A DNA stretch of 64,000 nucleotides from Caballeronia sp. SEWSISQ10-4 2. GTDB lineage: Bacteria; Pseudomonadota; Gammaproteobacteria; Burkholderiales; Burkholderiaceae. The stretch covers positions 41,264 to 105,263 of the forward strand of contig NZ_JALPRJ010000024.1 of the NCBI RefSeq assembly GCF_030464885.1, in the 5' to 3' direction. This document shows, piece after piece, positions 37,916-46,360 of this stretch. A model generated the notes under the pieces. That model searched no databases. It was not told the DNA's origin and saw nothing but the letters and a program-made list of their open reading frames with translations. A program made the position numbers and the translations under genes. The first letter of the stretch is position 1; each line of letters starts with the position of its first letter.

Positions 37916-38403
37916 GATCCCAAACTCCCTTCGATGAACGACTGAAAATCAGCCGGTTGATACACTTTGATGACCGCCTCGGCGCAGCACACGCTGTCGT
38001 GATGGATCACGCATTCGTAGGCGCCGTGGCCTTGGCCGTCGTCGCCACGCAGCAGTTCTTTCGCTTCGATGCGCAGTTGGGCGTCGCGTGCAAACGCCGG
38101 GATATGCGCTTCGTACCGGCGCGAGCCGAGCAGTACGCCGGGACGTGCCTTGCCGCCCGCGCGCATCGCGAGCAAACCGACGTGCGCGGCAATCGCCTGC
38201 GCCATCAGTTCGATGCCGATCCACGCCGGCATCGCACCATCGGCATTGGCGTACCACGCATCGGCACGCACGCTTGCGCAGGCTTTCAGCGTTTCGTCGG
38301 TGCAGTCAATAATCCGGTCGAGCAGCAGCATCGTGCCCCGGTGCGGCAAGATCGTTTCGATGGGGCCAAAGCCGCTGTCGGTCGTAAGGGTCGTCATGGT
38401 CAT
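37912..38403 (-). CDS. 3-hydroxyacyl-ACP dehydratase (ApeP-like hotdog), aryl polyene cluster
   Basis: The 163-residue hotdog protein has the signature LPHRGTMLLLDRI near residue 20 and GIELMAQAIAAH, as in the ApeP/FabZ-type dehydratases of aryl polyene clusters. It introduces the trans double bond after ketoreduction. It is the second dehydratase of the cluster, the other being fused to the ligase. The ATG at 38403 overlaps the upstream stop by one base; a second ATG two codons on is possible. Confidence 0.88.
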   Translation of the reverse strand: MTMTTLTTDSGFGPIETILPHRGTMLLLDRIIDCTDETLKACASVRADAWYANADGAMPAWIGIELMAQAIAAHVGLLAMRAGGKARPGVLLGSRRYEAHIPAFARDAQLRIEAKELLRGDDGQGHGAYECVIHHDSVCCAEAVIKVYQPADFQSFIEGSLGS

Positions 38404-39596
38404 CACCGGCCGAGAATCAAACTGACGTTGCTGCCGCCGAACGCAAACGAATTGCTCATCACGTACTGCGTGCCCGTCATACCCGTCGCGCGCGGCAGAT
38501 AACGCTCGCTCTCTACAAGGTCGAGCCGCGGCAAGGCCGGGTCCGCCTCGCCATCCCACAGGTGACGGGGCAATGCGACGCCGTCGCGTGCAAGCGTAAG
38601 CCACGCGAACCCCAGCTCAGTCGCGCCCGCTGCGCCGAGTTGATGCCCGGTCAACGGCTTGGTGCCGCTCGCCGCGACGCCGTCCTCGAATACCCGCGCC
38701 ATCAGATGCGCTTCCATGTCGTCGTTCTTGCGCGTCGCGGTTGCATGGAGGTTCACATAGGCGATATCAGCCGGTGCAAGACCCGCGTCCGCCAGTGCGG
38801 CACGCAATGCGATTTCACCGCCCGCGCCGTGTGGATCGGGGGCGGAGATATGATGCGCATCGCTCGATTCGCCCACGCCGGCGAGCACCACAGGACCTTC
38901 GTCGCGGCTCATCAGGAACACGGCCGCGCCCTCGCCGACGTTGATCCCGCAGCGATTGCGGCTCATCGGATTGCAGCGGACCACGCTGGTCGATTCGAGC
39001 GACGCAAAACCCTGCACGGTCAACTCGCACAATGAATCGACCCCGCCGACCACGACCGCATCGCACAACTGCAATTGCAGCAGCCTGCGCGCCGAGACAA
39101 ACGCCTTCGCGCTGGACGTACACGCGGTCGAGATCGTGAATGCGGGGCCGTGGATGTCGAGTGCAGCGGCGGCAAACGGCGCCACCGTGCCGATCTCCAC
39201 CTGCCGGTAGTCGAAGCTCACCGGCAACTTGCCCGCTTGTGCCTGGTAGACGAACGCAGCCTCGGCCGCTTCGATGCCCGACGTGCTCGTGCCAAGCACC
39301 ACGCCGATCCGATGTGCGCCGTAACGCTCGCGGGCGGCCCCCACAGCCGGCGCGATCTGCGCGAGCGCCGCGAGTAGCAGCCGGTTGTTGCGGCAGTCGT
39401 AACGCGCAAGCGATTCCGGAGGCGCGAGATTGAGCGGCACAGTCACGCTGCCGACAAACGCATCGCCGATACCGGTATGGATCGTCCCCATGCCGGGTGC
39501 GACACCGGCAGCGAGCGCCGGCACGATCGAGTCGACATCACCGCCGAGCGCGTTGATCAACCCCAGCGCATGCAGATAAACACATGGCCCGTTCAT
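38403..39596 (-). CDS. Beta-ketoacyl-ACP synthase, aryl polyene cluster
   Basis: The 397-residue ketosynthase has nucleophile Cys159 in STACTSSA, His in NLHATATRKND and His in TGHQLGAAG. It differs from the other two in a shorter N-terminus and the LHATAT variant. Its start overlaps the exporter stop by 4 bases. It is one of three active ketosynthases; a separate inactive chain-length factor is encoded at the head of the operon. Confidence 0.9.
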   Translation of the reverse strand: MNGPCVYLHALGLINALGGDVDSIVPALAAGVAPGMGTIHTGIGDAFVGSVTVPLNLAPPESLARYDCRNNRLLLAALAQIAPAVGAARERYGAHRIGVVLGTSTSGIEAAEAAFVYQAQAGKLPVSFDYRQVEIGTVAPFAAAALDIHGPAFTISTACTSSAKAFVSARRLLQLQLCDAVVVGGVDSLCELTVQGFASLESTSVVRCNPMSRNRCGINVGEGAAVFLMSRDEGPVVLAGVGESSDAHHISAPDPHGAGGEIALRAALADAGLAPADIAYVNLHATATRKNDDMEAHLMARVFEDGVAASGTKPLTGHQLGAAGATELGFAWLTLARDGVALPRHLWDGEADPALPRLDLVESERYLPRATGMTGTQYVMSNSFAFGGSNVSLILGR

Positions 39597-41989
39597 GCGG
39601 CCCTCCTTTGTTCCGATGGCATGCCGACCGGCGCAAGCAGCACCGATACCGCTATACCGAGCGCAAGCGTCGCGCCGAAACTTTTCAGCGCGGGCATCGC
39701 GCTCATGGCGAGCAGACCGAAGGAAAGCAAGGTCGTTGCCGCCGATAACAGCACGCCCGTCCACACAGCGCCAAGATCCGCGTCCGCGCGCGCGGCGCCT
39801 TCGCGCAGGAACACCGCATAGTTTGCGCCCACGCCGAGCACCAGCATCAATGCGAGCCAGTTGAACAGGTTTAGCGGCACGCCTGCATAACCAAATACTG
39901 CGAGCGTCACGCCGACTGCCAGCAAAACAGGCAACGTGACGACGATGCCGCCGAGCGGCCGGTAGCGCGCCATCATCAGCAAGAGCACGAGCAGCAGCGC
40001 GCCCGCGAGCCAGATGCCGCTGTCGACACGATATGCGCCGAACAACGTCGAGACGCTCGCGGCTTTATCGACGAAGCTTACGCCTGGCAGCGTGTGCGCG
40101 GTGGCGATCAGCGCAGGTTCGTTCGCCGATGTAACGCCCTGCGGGATCACGACGGCGGCATAGCCCGCAATGTCAACTTTACCGAGCCACAAGTGACGGA
40201 AAGGCTGCGACCACGGCGCTGCAAGCCAGCCATCCACCGTTAGCACCGCGTGGCCCGACTTCGCGTAGGCCGCAAGCCACGCATGGGCCACTGCATCGCG
40301 GAAACCGGCTTGAACGAGCGTCGCGCGCAACGCGGCCGGATCGTTGAATACGCGTTGGCTCAGCAGCGTATGGTCCTCGCCCTGCCGCTTCACCGACGGT
40401 ACGAACGACGTCACTGATTGCCAGCTACTCAGCCTCGCTGCGCCCGTTAAACCGTCGAGCTTCGTGCCCAGCGCTTCAGCGCGCTCCAACACGAGTTCGG
40501 GCGTCTCACCGCGCACGACGAAAAACTGCGTGCTGTTATCGACACCCACCGCGTCGCGCACCTTCTGCTCTTGCGCCATAAGCACAGGGTCACGTTCGAT
40601 CAGCAGATGGATGTCGTCGTCGCTTGCGAGCCGCAGCCAGCCGGGCACTGCGACGATCAGCAGAAGAGCCGCGACGCCCCACGCGCGCCGCCCGCCGATC
40701 AGCGCACGCCATGCACCAAGCAGACGCGCCGCGCCAGCGAATACGCGTTGCGGACTGCGCTTGGGCGCTCGAACCAGCAGTGCCGGCAACAGCCACAACA
40801 CCGACGCGAACGCGGTACAGATCCCCACGATTGCAAAACACGCAATCTGCTTGAGCGCGGGGAACGGCACCCATGTGAGGATGGTGTAGCCCAGCAAACT
40901 TGTCGTCAATGCAACCATCAGTGCCGGCCGCACGGCACGCACGCCGCGCTGTGCATCCCAGTCACGTCCTGCGCCGAGATAGACCACAAAATACTGGATC
41001 GAATAGTCGACTGCCTCGCCGATCAGACTCGCGCCGAACACGAGCGTCAGCAGATGCAACTTGCCGAATATCAGCATGGTGGCAGCGAGCGCGCAGACAA
41101 TACCGAGCGCCGTCGAAACGAACCCGAGCAGGATCAGCCGGGGCGAACGGAACACCAATAACATCAGCAGCGCAATCCCGCAGACCGACGCGACGCCGAT
41201 CCGATGTACCTCACGCTCCGATGCGGCACGCGCCGCTTCGGCGTAGAAAACAGCGCCGGTGCGGGCCAGGGTTACATCGGGGAAATCGTGCCTGAGTGCG
41301 CCTTCACTGCTCGCCACGGCTTCGTGGACCGCATGCTGGACCTTCGATTCATACGCCGAGCCCGGCAACGTCGCCATCACGAGAACGCTGGTCGCGTTCC
41401 CTCGATGCGCCACCAGCATCCCGTCTTCAATCTCCAGGTTCGACATCGCAAGCGGCAAGTTCGCAAGCCAGTGTTCGAGCCAGCCGAACGGGTCGTCGGC
41501 GAGCTGGGTCGCGAGGCCGCTACGCAGCGGGCTGTAGAGGCGTCGCGCGAGTGTGTCGTGCAGAGACGTAGTGCCGTCCGTGAGCGCCGCGCGATCGGCC
41601 GGTGCAAGCAAGCCGAATCGATACGGCATGTAGAGGCCGGCAATCTTCGATACGTCGAACGGTGGCAACTCTGCTGTCACCGACCCGAATGCGCCGCTTG
41701 CCGACAACGTCGAGCCAAGCTGTTTCGCCGCAGCTTTCGCGTGTGCTGCGTCGTTGCTGGTGACGAGAAAAACAGTGCGGTCACCGAGCGCGGTGGCCAA
41801 GGTATCGACGGCTTTTTCAGCGACTGGGTCAGCCTCCGTCGCGGGCAATAACGCAAGCAGGTTCGTCTGCAGTGGAGAAGGCCCGGCGAAGCGCCACACG
41901 CAATAAAGCGCTGCGACAAGCGCGAGCAGCAGCCATGCGGCGCGTGTGCCCCACACCGGTTTTGCGGCTCGTGATTGCGGCACCTGCAT
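39593..41989 (-). CDS. MMPL/RND-type exporter, aryl polyene cluster
   Basis: The 798-residue protein has an N-terminal membrane segment (AAWLLLALVAALYCVWRF), two periplasmic domains and two blocks of about five membrane segments, as in MMPL/HpnN proteins. It should move the polyene or its lipid conjugate out of the inner membrane, working with the LolA-like carrier encoded just upstream. The start shares one base with the lolA-like stop (TAATG). Confidence 0.9.
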   Translation of the reverse strand: MQVPQSRAAKPVWGTRAAWLLLALVAALYCVWRFAGPSPLQTNLLALLPATEADPVAEKAVDTLATALGDRTVFLVTSNDAAHAKAAAKQLGSTLSASGAFGSVTAELPPFDVSKIAGLYMPYRFGLLAPADRAALTDGTTSLHDTLARRLYSPLRSGLATQLADDPFGWLEHWLANLPLAMSNLEIEDGMLVAHRGNATSVLVMATLPGSAYESKVQHAVHEAVASSEGALRHDFPDVTLARTGAVFYAEAARAASEREVHRIGVASVCGIALLMLLVFRSPRLILLGFVSTALGIVCALAATMLIFGKLHLLTLVFGASLIGEAVDYSIQYFVVYLGAGRDWDAQRGVRAVRPALMVALTTSLLGYTILTWVPFPALKQIACFAIVGICTAFASVLWLLPALLVRAPKRSPQRVFAGAARLLGAWRALIGGRRAWGVAALLLIVAVPGWLRLASDDDIHLLIERDPVLMAQEQKVRDAVGVDNSTQFFVVRGETPELVLERAEALGTKLDGLTGAARLSSWQSVTSFVPSVKRQGEDHTLLSQRVFNDPAALRATLVQAGFRDAVAHAWLAAYAKSGHAVLTVDGWLAAPWSQPFRHLWLGKVDIAGYAAVVIPQGVTSANEPALIATAHTLPGVSFVDKAASVSTLFGAYRVDSGIWLAGALLLVLLLMMARYRPLGGIVVTLPVLLAVGVTLAVFGYAGVPLNLFNWLALMLVLGVGANYAVFLREGAARADADLGAVWTGVLLSAATTLLSFGLLAMSAMPALKSFGATLALGIAVSVLLAPVGMPSEQRRAA

Positions 41990-42636
41990 TAGGGCGCTCC
42001 GAAAAACGTGCGCTCAGCCGGGGCCAACTCACTCACGGCCGCGCTGTTCGCAAAGTCGATGCGCGTAACATCGCCATTCGCAAGCGTGATGCGCAACGCC
42101 TGCAAATAGTCGCCGCCGCTCATCTCCAGGCCCTTGATCGACTGGGCGAGCTGCGGCTGGTTCGGCGTCAGTTGCATACGCCACTGCGCGGGCGTGCCGT
42201 GCGCGTGCACGTCGAATTGTGCGTAGAGCGCCGAGAGATCGCCACCCAGCATTGCGCGCATCATCCGTGAAACTTGCGCCACGCCGCGCACGCCGTTGCC
42301 GCTATTCGTGTTCGTCCGCTGGCCGCTGGCGTTCACTTCGCTCACGCCGGTATCGGTGATAACGTAGGTCGCTTTGTACGGTGTATCGATCTGCCAGATC
42401 ACGCCGCGCTCGCGGAAAAAAACCAGCGAGCCGGTGCTGACGAGCGGCTGTTTCATCGCGGAAAGCGTTTGGGTTTGCGTGAACTGCGCGCGAACGCCCT
42501 TCGCTTGCGCGAGATGCGCCGCTATCTGCGAAACGAGGCCCGCATCATTCGCCGATGCGGCCGGCACCGCCGGCGAGAATGCGATAAACGCAGCCGCTAT
42601 GACACCTATGACACTGCGCAACTTCAACGTGGCCAT
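41989..42636 (-). CDS. LolA-like outer-membrane lipoprotein carrier, aryl polyene cluster
   Basis: The 215-residue protein has a signal peptide (VIGVIAAAFIAFSPAVPAASA) and a LolA-type mature domain (AQFTQTQTLSAMKQPLVSTGSLVFFRERGVIWQ, split here by position). The sequence is too divergent for the housekeeping LolA and is typical of the copies found in aryl polyene operons. It likely ferries the polyene lipid through the periplasm. It overlaps the upstream thioesterase gene by 13 bases. Confidence 0.88.
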   Translation of the reverse strand: MATLKLRSVIGVIAAAFIAFSPAVPAASANDAGLVSQIAAHLAQAKGVRAQFTQTQTLSAMKQPLVSTGSLVFFRERGVIWQIDTPYKATYVITDTGVSEVNASGQRTNTNSGNGVRGVAQVSRMMRAMLGGDLSALYAQFDVHAHGTPAQWRMQLTPNQPQLAQSIKGLEMSGGDYLQALRITLANGDVTRIDFANSAAVSELAPAERTFFGAP

Positions 42637-43061
42637 GCGCGCTCCAGCTTCTCGAACACCACCGGCGGTGACACGAATTGCAGTTCCTGCGTCGCGGCGT
42701 CGATAGCAACCTGGATCGTGTAACCCTTCGTCAGCCGCTCGCCGGAGGCGGCATCGACGATCTCATAGCCAATCTTCAGGCGATTTTCATACTCCAGCAA
42801 TTGCGCTCGGACTTCAATCTGCTGCCCATAGGTCGCTGGACGCACGTACTTGAGATGCGCTTCGACGATGGGCCAGAGATACCCCGACGCCTGCATCTCG
42901 CGATAGTCGTAGTCAAACACGCGCAGCAACGCGGCCCGGCCGATCTCGAAGTACTTCAAGTAGTGGCCATGCCAGCAGACGTTCATGGCGTCGACGTCGT
43001 GGAACGGCACTTCGACTGCCGCGCTCGCCGTCAGGATCTTGGGTGCCTCAGCTTCAGTCAT
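42624..43061 (-). CDS. 4HBT-type acyl thioesterase, aryl polyene cluster
   Basis: The 145-residue hotdog thioesterase has the 4HBT-like core VPFHDVDAMNVCWHGHYLKYFEIGRAAL, with Asp in the position of the catalytic acid. It probably releases the finished or stalled polyene from ACP or CoA. The ATG at 43061 overlaps the lyase stop by 8 bases and has GAAGGGCAGC upstream; an earlier in-frame codon at 43076 is less likely. Confidence 0.88.
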   Translation of the reverse strand: MTEAEAPKILTASAAVEVPFHDVDAMNVCWHGHYLKYFEIGRAALLRVFDYDYREMQASGYLWPIVEAHLKYVRPATYGQQIEVRAQLLEYENRLKIGYEIVDAASGERLTKGYTIQVAIDAATQELQFVSPPVVFEKLERAWPR

Positions 43062-44652
43062 GCTGCCCTTCTCCACGATAACCGCTCACCAGCTCGCACG
43101 CCGCGATCCGTGCAGTCAACGCGCGCAGGTCGCTTTCGAGCGCGCGGTCTTCATCGACGAACGGCGATGCTGCCGTCACGCTTTCCATGAACGCGTGCAA
43201 CGGCGCGGGGATGGGTGTCGTATTGTTGAAACGTTGGCGCAAACGCGCAGCCTGTACGGCGGCGAGCGTATGTGCCGCGGCAACCTGCTCGGTCAACTCC
43301 AGGATACGCAGGCAATCGCGTGCGGCGATCGTGCCCATGCTTACCTTGTCCTGGTTGTGCGCTTCGGTGGAACGAGAAAATACGCTGGCGGGCATGGTCA
43401 GCTTGAGCGCTTCAGCCGTCCACGCCGACGACGATATCTGCACGGCCTTGAAGCCATGATTGATCGATGCGCGCTCCGGCGCCGCGCCCGACAAACTGCG
43501 CGGCAGGCCGTTGTTGAATTTATCGTCGACCAGCAGCGCCAGTTGGCGATCCATCAGGTCGGCCAGATTCGCGACGGCGACTTTCAACGAGTCCATCGCG
43601 AACGCAATGTGGCCGCCGTAGAAGTTGCCGCCATGCAGCACGCGTTCACCGTCAGGATCGATCAGCGGATTGTCGTTCGCGCTGTTCAGTTCGTTTTCAA
43701 CGTCCCGACGCACCCATGACAGCGCATCGCGCGCAACGCCGATCACATGCGGCGCGCAACGGATTGAGTAGCGGTCTTGCAGACGATGCCCCGGCGTGTC
43801 CTCGCGCCCGGCGAGATCCTCGCGAATCCATGCCGCGGCTTCGGCCTGGCCGGCGTGGGGTTTTACTTCGAAGAGCATCGGGTCGAAATGCGCAGCGCGG
43901 CCGTCGAGCGCAACGGTCGACAGCGCGGTCAGGCGTGCGGCGATTCGCGTCAAATGACTGGCTCGGGCGAACGCGAGGCACGCCAGCCCCGTCATGACCG
44001 CCGTACCGTTCATCAGCGCGAGCCCTTCCTTCGGCGCGAGCGTAAGCGGCATGTGGCCCAGCTCGGCCCAGACGCCGCGAGCATCGCGTAACTCACCGCC
44101 GAACTGCACGTCGCGTTCGCCAACTAGCGCCGCTGCCACGTAGGACAACGGCGTCAGGTCACCGCTCGCCCCCACCGATCCCTCCGATGGAATCCTGGGC
44201 AGCACACGATGATTGATCAGGTCGGCGAGCCGTTCGAGCAGCACGGTCCGCACGCCGGAAAATCCATACGCGAGCGAATTGAGCCGCGCGGCGATGACCG
44301 CGAGGGTCTGCGCGTCGTCGAGATGCTGGCCCATGCCGCAGCCGTGATATCTCAGCAGTTGCAGGGGCAGGACTTCGACGAGTTCCATCGGCACATCGAC
44401 CACGCACGAGTCGCCGTAACCGGTGTTGACGCCATAGACGGTTGCGCCCTGGGCCAAATGCCGGCGCAAGAATTCGGCGCCGCGTTCGATGCGTGCCCGC
44501 CACGCCGGATCGGCGCTCAACGCAACCGGCGTTCGCCGCTGCGCAATCGAAACGACTTCTTCGATAGTCAACCGCCGGGCGCCGATGACGATCGCTTCGC
44601 CGGCTATAACCGCTACGTCGCGTACGTTGGGACTCAGATCATGTTCGGCCAT
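43054..44652 (-). CDS. Aromatic amino acid ammonia-lyase (HAL/TAL/PAL family), aryl polyene cluster
   Basis: The 532-residue enzyme has the MIO-forming Ala162-Ser163-Gly164 (GSVGASGDLTPL), the catalytic Tyr73 in YGVNTGYGDS and NDNPL further on. It removes ammonia from an aromatic amino acid to give an aryl acrylate, a likely starter unit for the polyene. The two residues that set substrate choice align to Tyr102-His103 (RYHGCG), not His-Leu (tyrosine), Phe-Leu (phenylalanine) or Ser-His (histidine). The start at 44652 has TGGAGGCGCG and overlaps the previous stop by 14 bases. Confidence 0.88.
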   Translation of the reverse strand: MAEHDLSPNVRDVAVIAGEAIVIGARRLTIEEVVSIAQRRTPVALSADPAWRARIERGAEFLRRHLAQGATVYGVNTGYGDSCVVDVPMELVEVLPLQLLRYHGCGMGQHLDDAQTLAVIAARLNSLAYGFSGVRTVLLERLADLINHRVLPRIPSEGSVGASGDLTPLSYVAAALVGERDVQFGGELRDARGVWAELGHMPLTLAPKEGLALMNGTAVMTGLACLAFARASHLTRIAARLTALSTVALDGRAAHFDPMLFEVKPHAGQAEAAAWIREDLAGREDTPGHRLQDRYSIRCAPHVIGVARDALSWVRRDVENELNSANDNPLIDPDGERVLHGGNFYGGHIAFAMDSLKVAVANLADLMDRQLALLVDDKFNNGLPRSLSGAAPERASINHGFKAVQISSSAWTAEALKLTMPASVFSRSTEAHNQDKVSMGTIAARDCLRILELTEQVAAAHTLAAVQAARLRQRFNNTTPIPAPLHAFMESVTAASPFVDEDRALESDLRALTARIAACELVSGYRGEGQHD

Positions 44653-46360
44653 TCGCGCCTCCATTGCCATTGGGACGCGCCCAGAAATCGAAAAAGTTGA
44701 ACCATTGATAAGGCGCTTTGCGGCAATAGTGTTCGAGACGCGCCGCGTAACGTTGCGCCCACGCCGCGAGATGCTGTGCACGCTCACGGCGCGGCAGCTC
44801 GATGCGCTCCGCGAACGGCTCGAAATAGAGCCGGTAACCTTGCGCTTCCTTGAGGCAGAAAAACAGGTACACGGGGCAACCCAGCGCATGGGCGAGCACA
44901 TAAGGCCCTTGCGCGAAGGGCGCCGTCGAACCCAAGAACTGCGCTTCGGTCGTACGGCCCGAATCATGCGCCGGCACGCGGTCGCCGACGATCACCAGCA
45001 ACTCGCCCGCATCCACGCGATCCTGCATCATCATCGCGGTCTCGGGGCCAAAGTCGCTGACCTCGACAAGACGCTGCGCGAACTCGCTATTCGCCGATGC
45101 CAGCACGCTGTTGAACCGGCGCGCGTGCTCGGTATAGACAACAGCGGTGACCTTCGCGTGCGCCCCGCGCGTGGCAAGCGCCCGGGTCATCTCGAGATTG
45201 CCGAGATGAGCGCCAATCACAAGTGCGCCACGCCCGCTCGCGCTCAACGCTTCGAACGCGGCCGGATCGTCGAACTTCACGTCATCTATGTTGACGCGGC
45301 CCGACCATGCGGCAAGTTTATCGAAGCCGGATTGCGCGAATGCGAGCATGTGCTTATACGCGGAGAACCATCCCGGCCGAGGCGTCCCGTCTTGCGGTGA
45401 GGCCTGTTGAAGATGCATGAAATAGCTGCGCGATGCAGCCCGGGCACTGCGCCCTGTCAGCAAGAAATATGCGACGATCGGATGCAGCCACAGCGCCGTG
45501 AAGCGCGTGCCGAAGACACGGCAGCTCAGCGCAAGCAAGGACATGCCGAGATGGCTGCCGCGTTCCGCGAGTTGCCACCAGTGCTGATCGTTTTCATTCG
45601 CCGATGTGGCCGAAGCTCGCGGCATCAGCTTGTGTGCAAGCAACATCGGCAGGCGCAATAGCATGCCCGCCACGAGCCGCGTATGAGTACGGCTGATACG
45701 CACGTTGTCCCACAGCACGTCGAAGTGCGAAACGCCGTCGCTCGCGTACGTGACGCGCGTCGGGATCGAACGGAACGCTATCCTGCGCCAGTACAAACGC
45801 ACCAAGATCTCGATGTCGAAATCCATTCGCGTCGGCAACCTGACGTCATCGATCAACGCGCAGACCACGTCGAGCGGATACAGGCGAAAACCGCACATCG
45901 AGTCGCGGATCGTGAACGAGAGCGTTTCGATCCACACCCACACATGCGTCAGATAACGGCCGTAGAGACGCGACTTCGGCACGGATTCGTCGTAGACGGG
46001 ACGACCGAGAATCACCGCGCCCGGCTCCGCACGCGCCGCTTCGATGAAGCGCGGCACATCGGCGGAGTCATGCTGCCCGTCGGCGTCGATCTGCAAGCCA
46101 TGCGTGAAACCGGCCTCAAGCGCAGCCTTCAGGCCCGCCATCACCGCCGCGCCCTTGCCGCCGTTGACCGGCAAACGGATCAGCGTAATCTTGTCCGCGT
46201 ACTGTTGGCGAAGTGCGGCGAGTACGTGCTGGGTGGCTTCGTCGCTACCGTCATCGACGATAAAAAGCGGCAACTCGTGCACACTGAGATTCGCGACGGT
46301 CGCGCCTATAGCGTCCTTGTGGTTGTAGATCGGGATGATAATGCACGGCGCGAAGCTCAT
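44639..46360 (-). CDS. Glycosyltransferase family 2 - LpxL/HtrB-like acyltransferase fusion, aryl polyene cluster
   Basis: The 573-residue fusion has an N-terminal GT2 domain (about 1-240: IIIPIYNHKDAIG, VDDGSD, QIDADGQHD). It continues into a lipid A acyltransferase-like domain (about 290-560) with the catalytic H-x4-E in GAHLGNLEM and EHYCRKAPYQWFNFFDFW at the end. It probably glycosylates and/or acylates the polyene to anchor it in lipid. The ATG at 46360 overlaps the previous stop by 4 bases. Confidence 0.88.
   Translation of the reverse strand: MSFAPCIIIPIYNHKDAIGATVANLSVHELPLFIVDDGSDEATQHVLAALRQQYADKITLIRLPVNGGKGAAVMAGLKAALEAGFTHGLQIDADGQHDSADVPRFIEAARAEPGAVILGRPVYDESVPKSRLYGRYLTHVWVWIETLSFTIRDSMCGFRLYPLDVVCALIDDVRLPTRMDFDIEILVRLYWRRIAFRSIPTRVTYASDGVSHFDVLWDNVRISRTHTRLVAGMLLRLPMLLAHKLMPRASATSANENDQHWWQLAERGSHLGMSLLALSCRVFGTRFTALWLHPIVAYFLLTGRSARAASRSYFMHLQQASPQDGTPRPGWFSAYKHMLAFAQSGFDKLAAWSGRVNIDDVKFDDPAAFEALSASGRGALVIGAHLGNLEMTRALATRGAHAKVTAVVYTEHARRFNSVLASANSEFAQRLVEVSDFGPETAMMMQDRVDAGELLVIVGDRVPAHDSGRTTEAQFLGSTAPFAQGPYVLAHALGCPVYLFFCLKEAQGYRLYFEPFAERIELPRRERAQHLAAWAQRYAARLEHYCRKAPYQWFNFFDFWARPNGNGGANGRT

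Noticed and set aside
37190..39596. Membership of these ketosynthase, dehydratase and reductase genes in primary fatty acid synthesis
   Set aside because: They are embedded in and overlap with the aryl polyene operon, and there is no fabD, fabH or acpP in the usual order.
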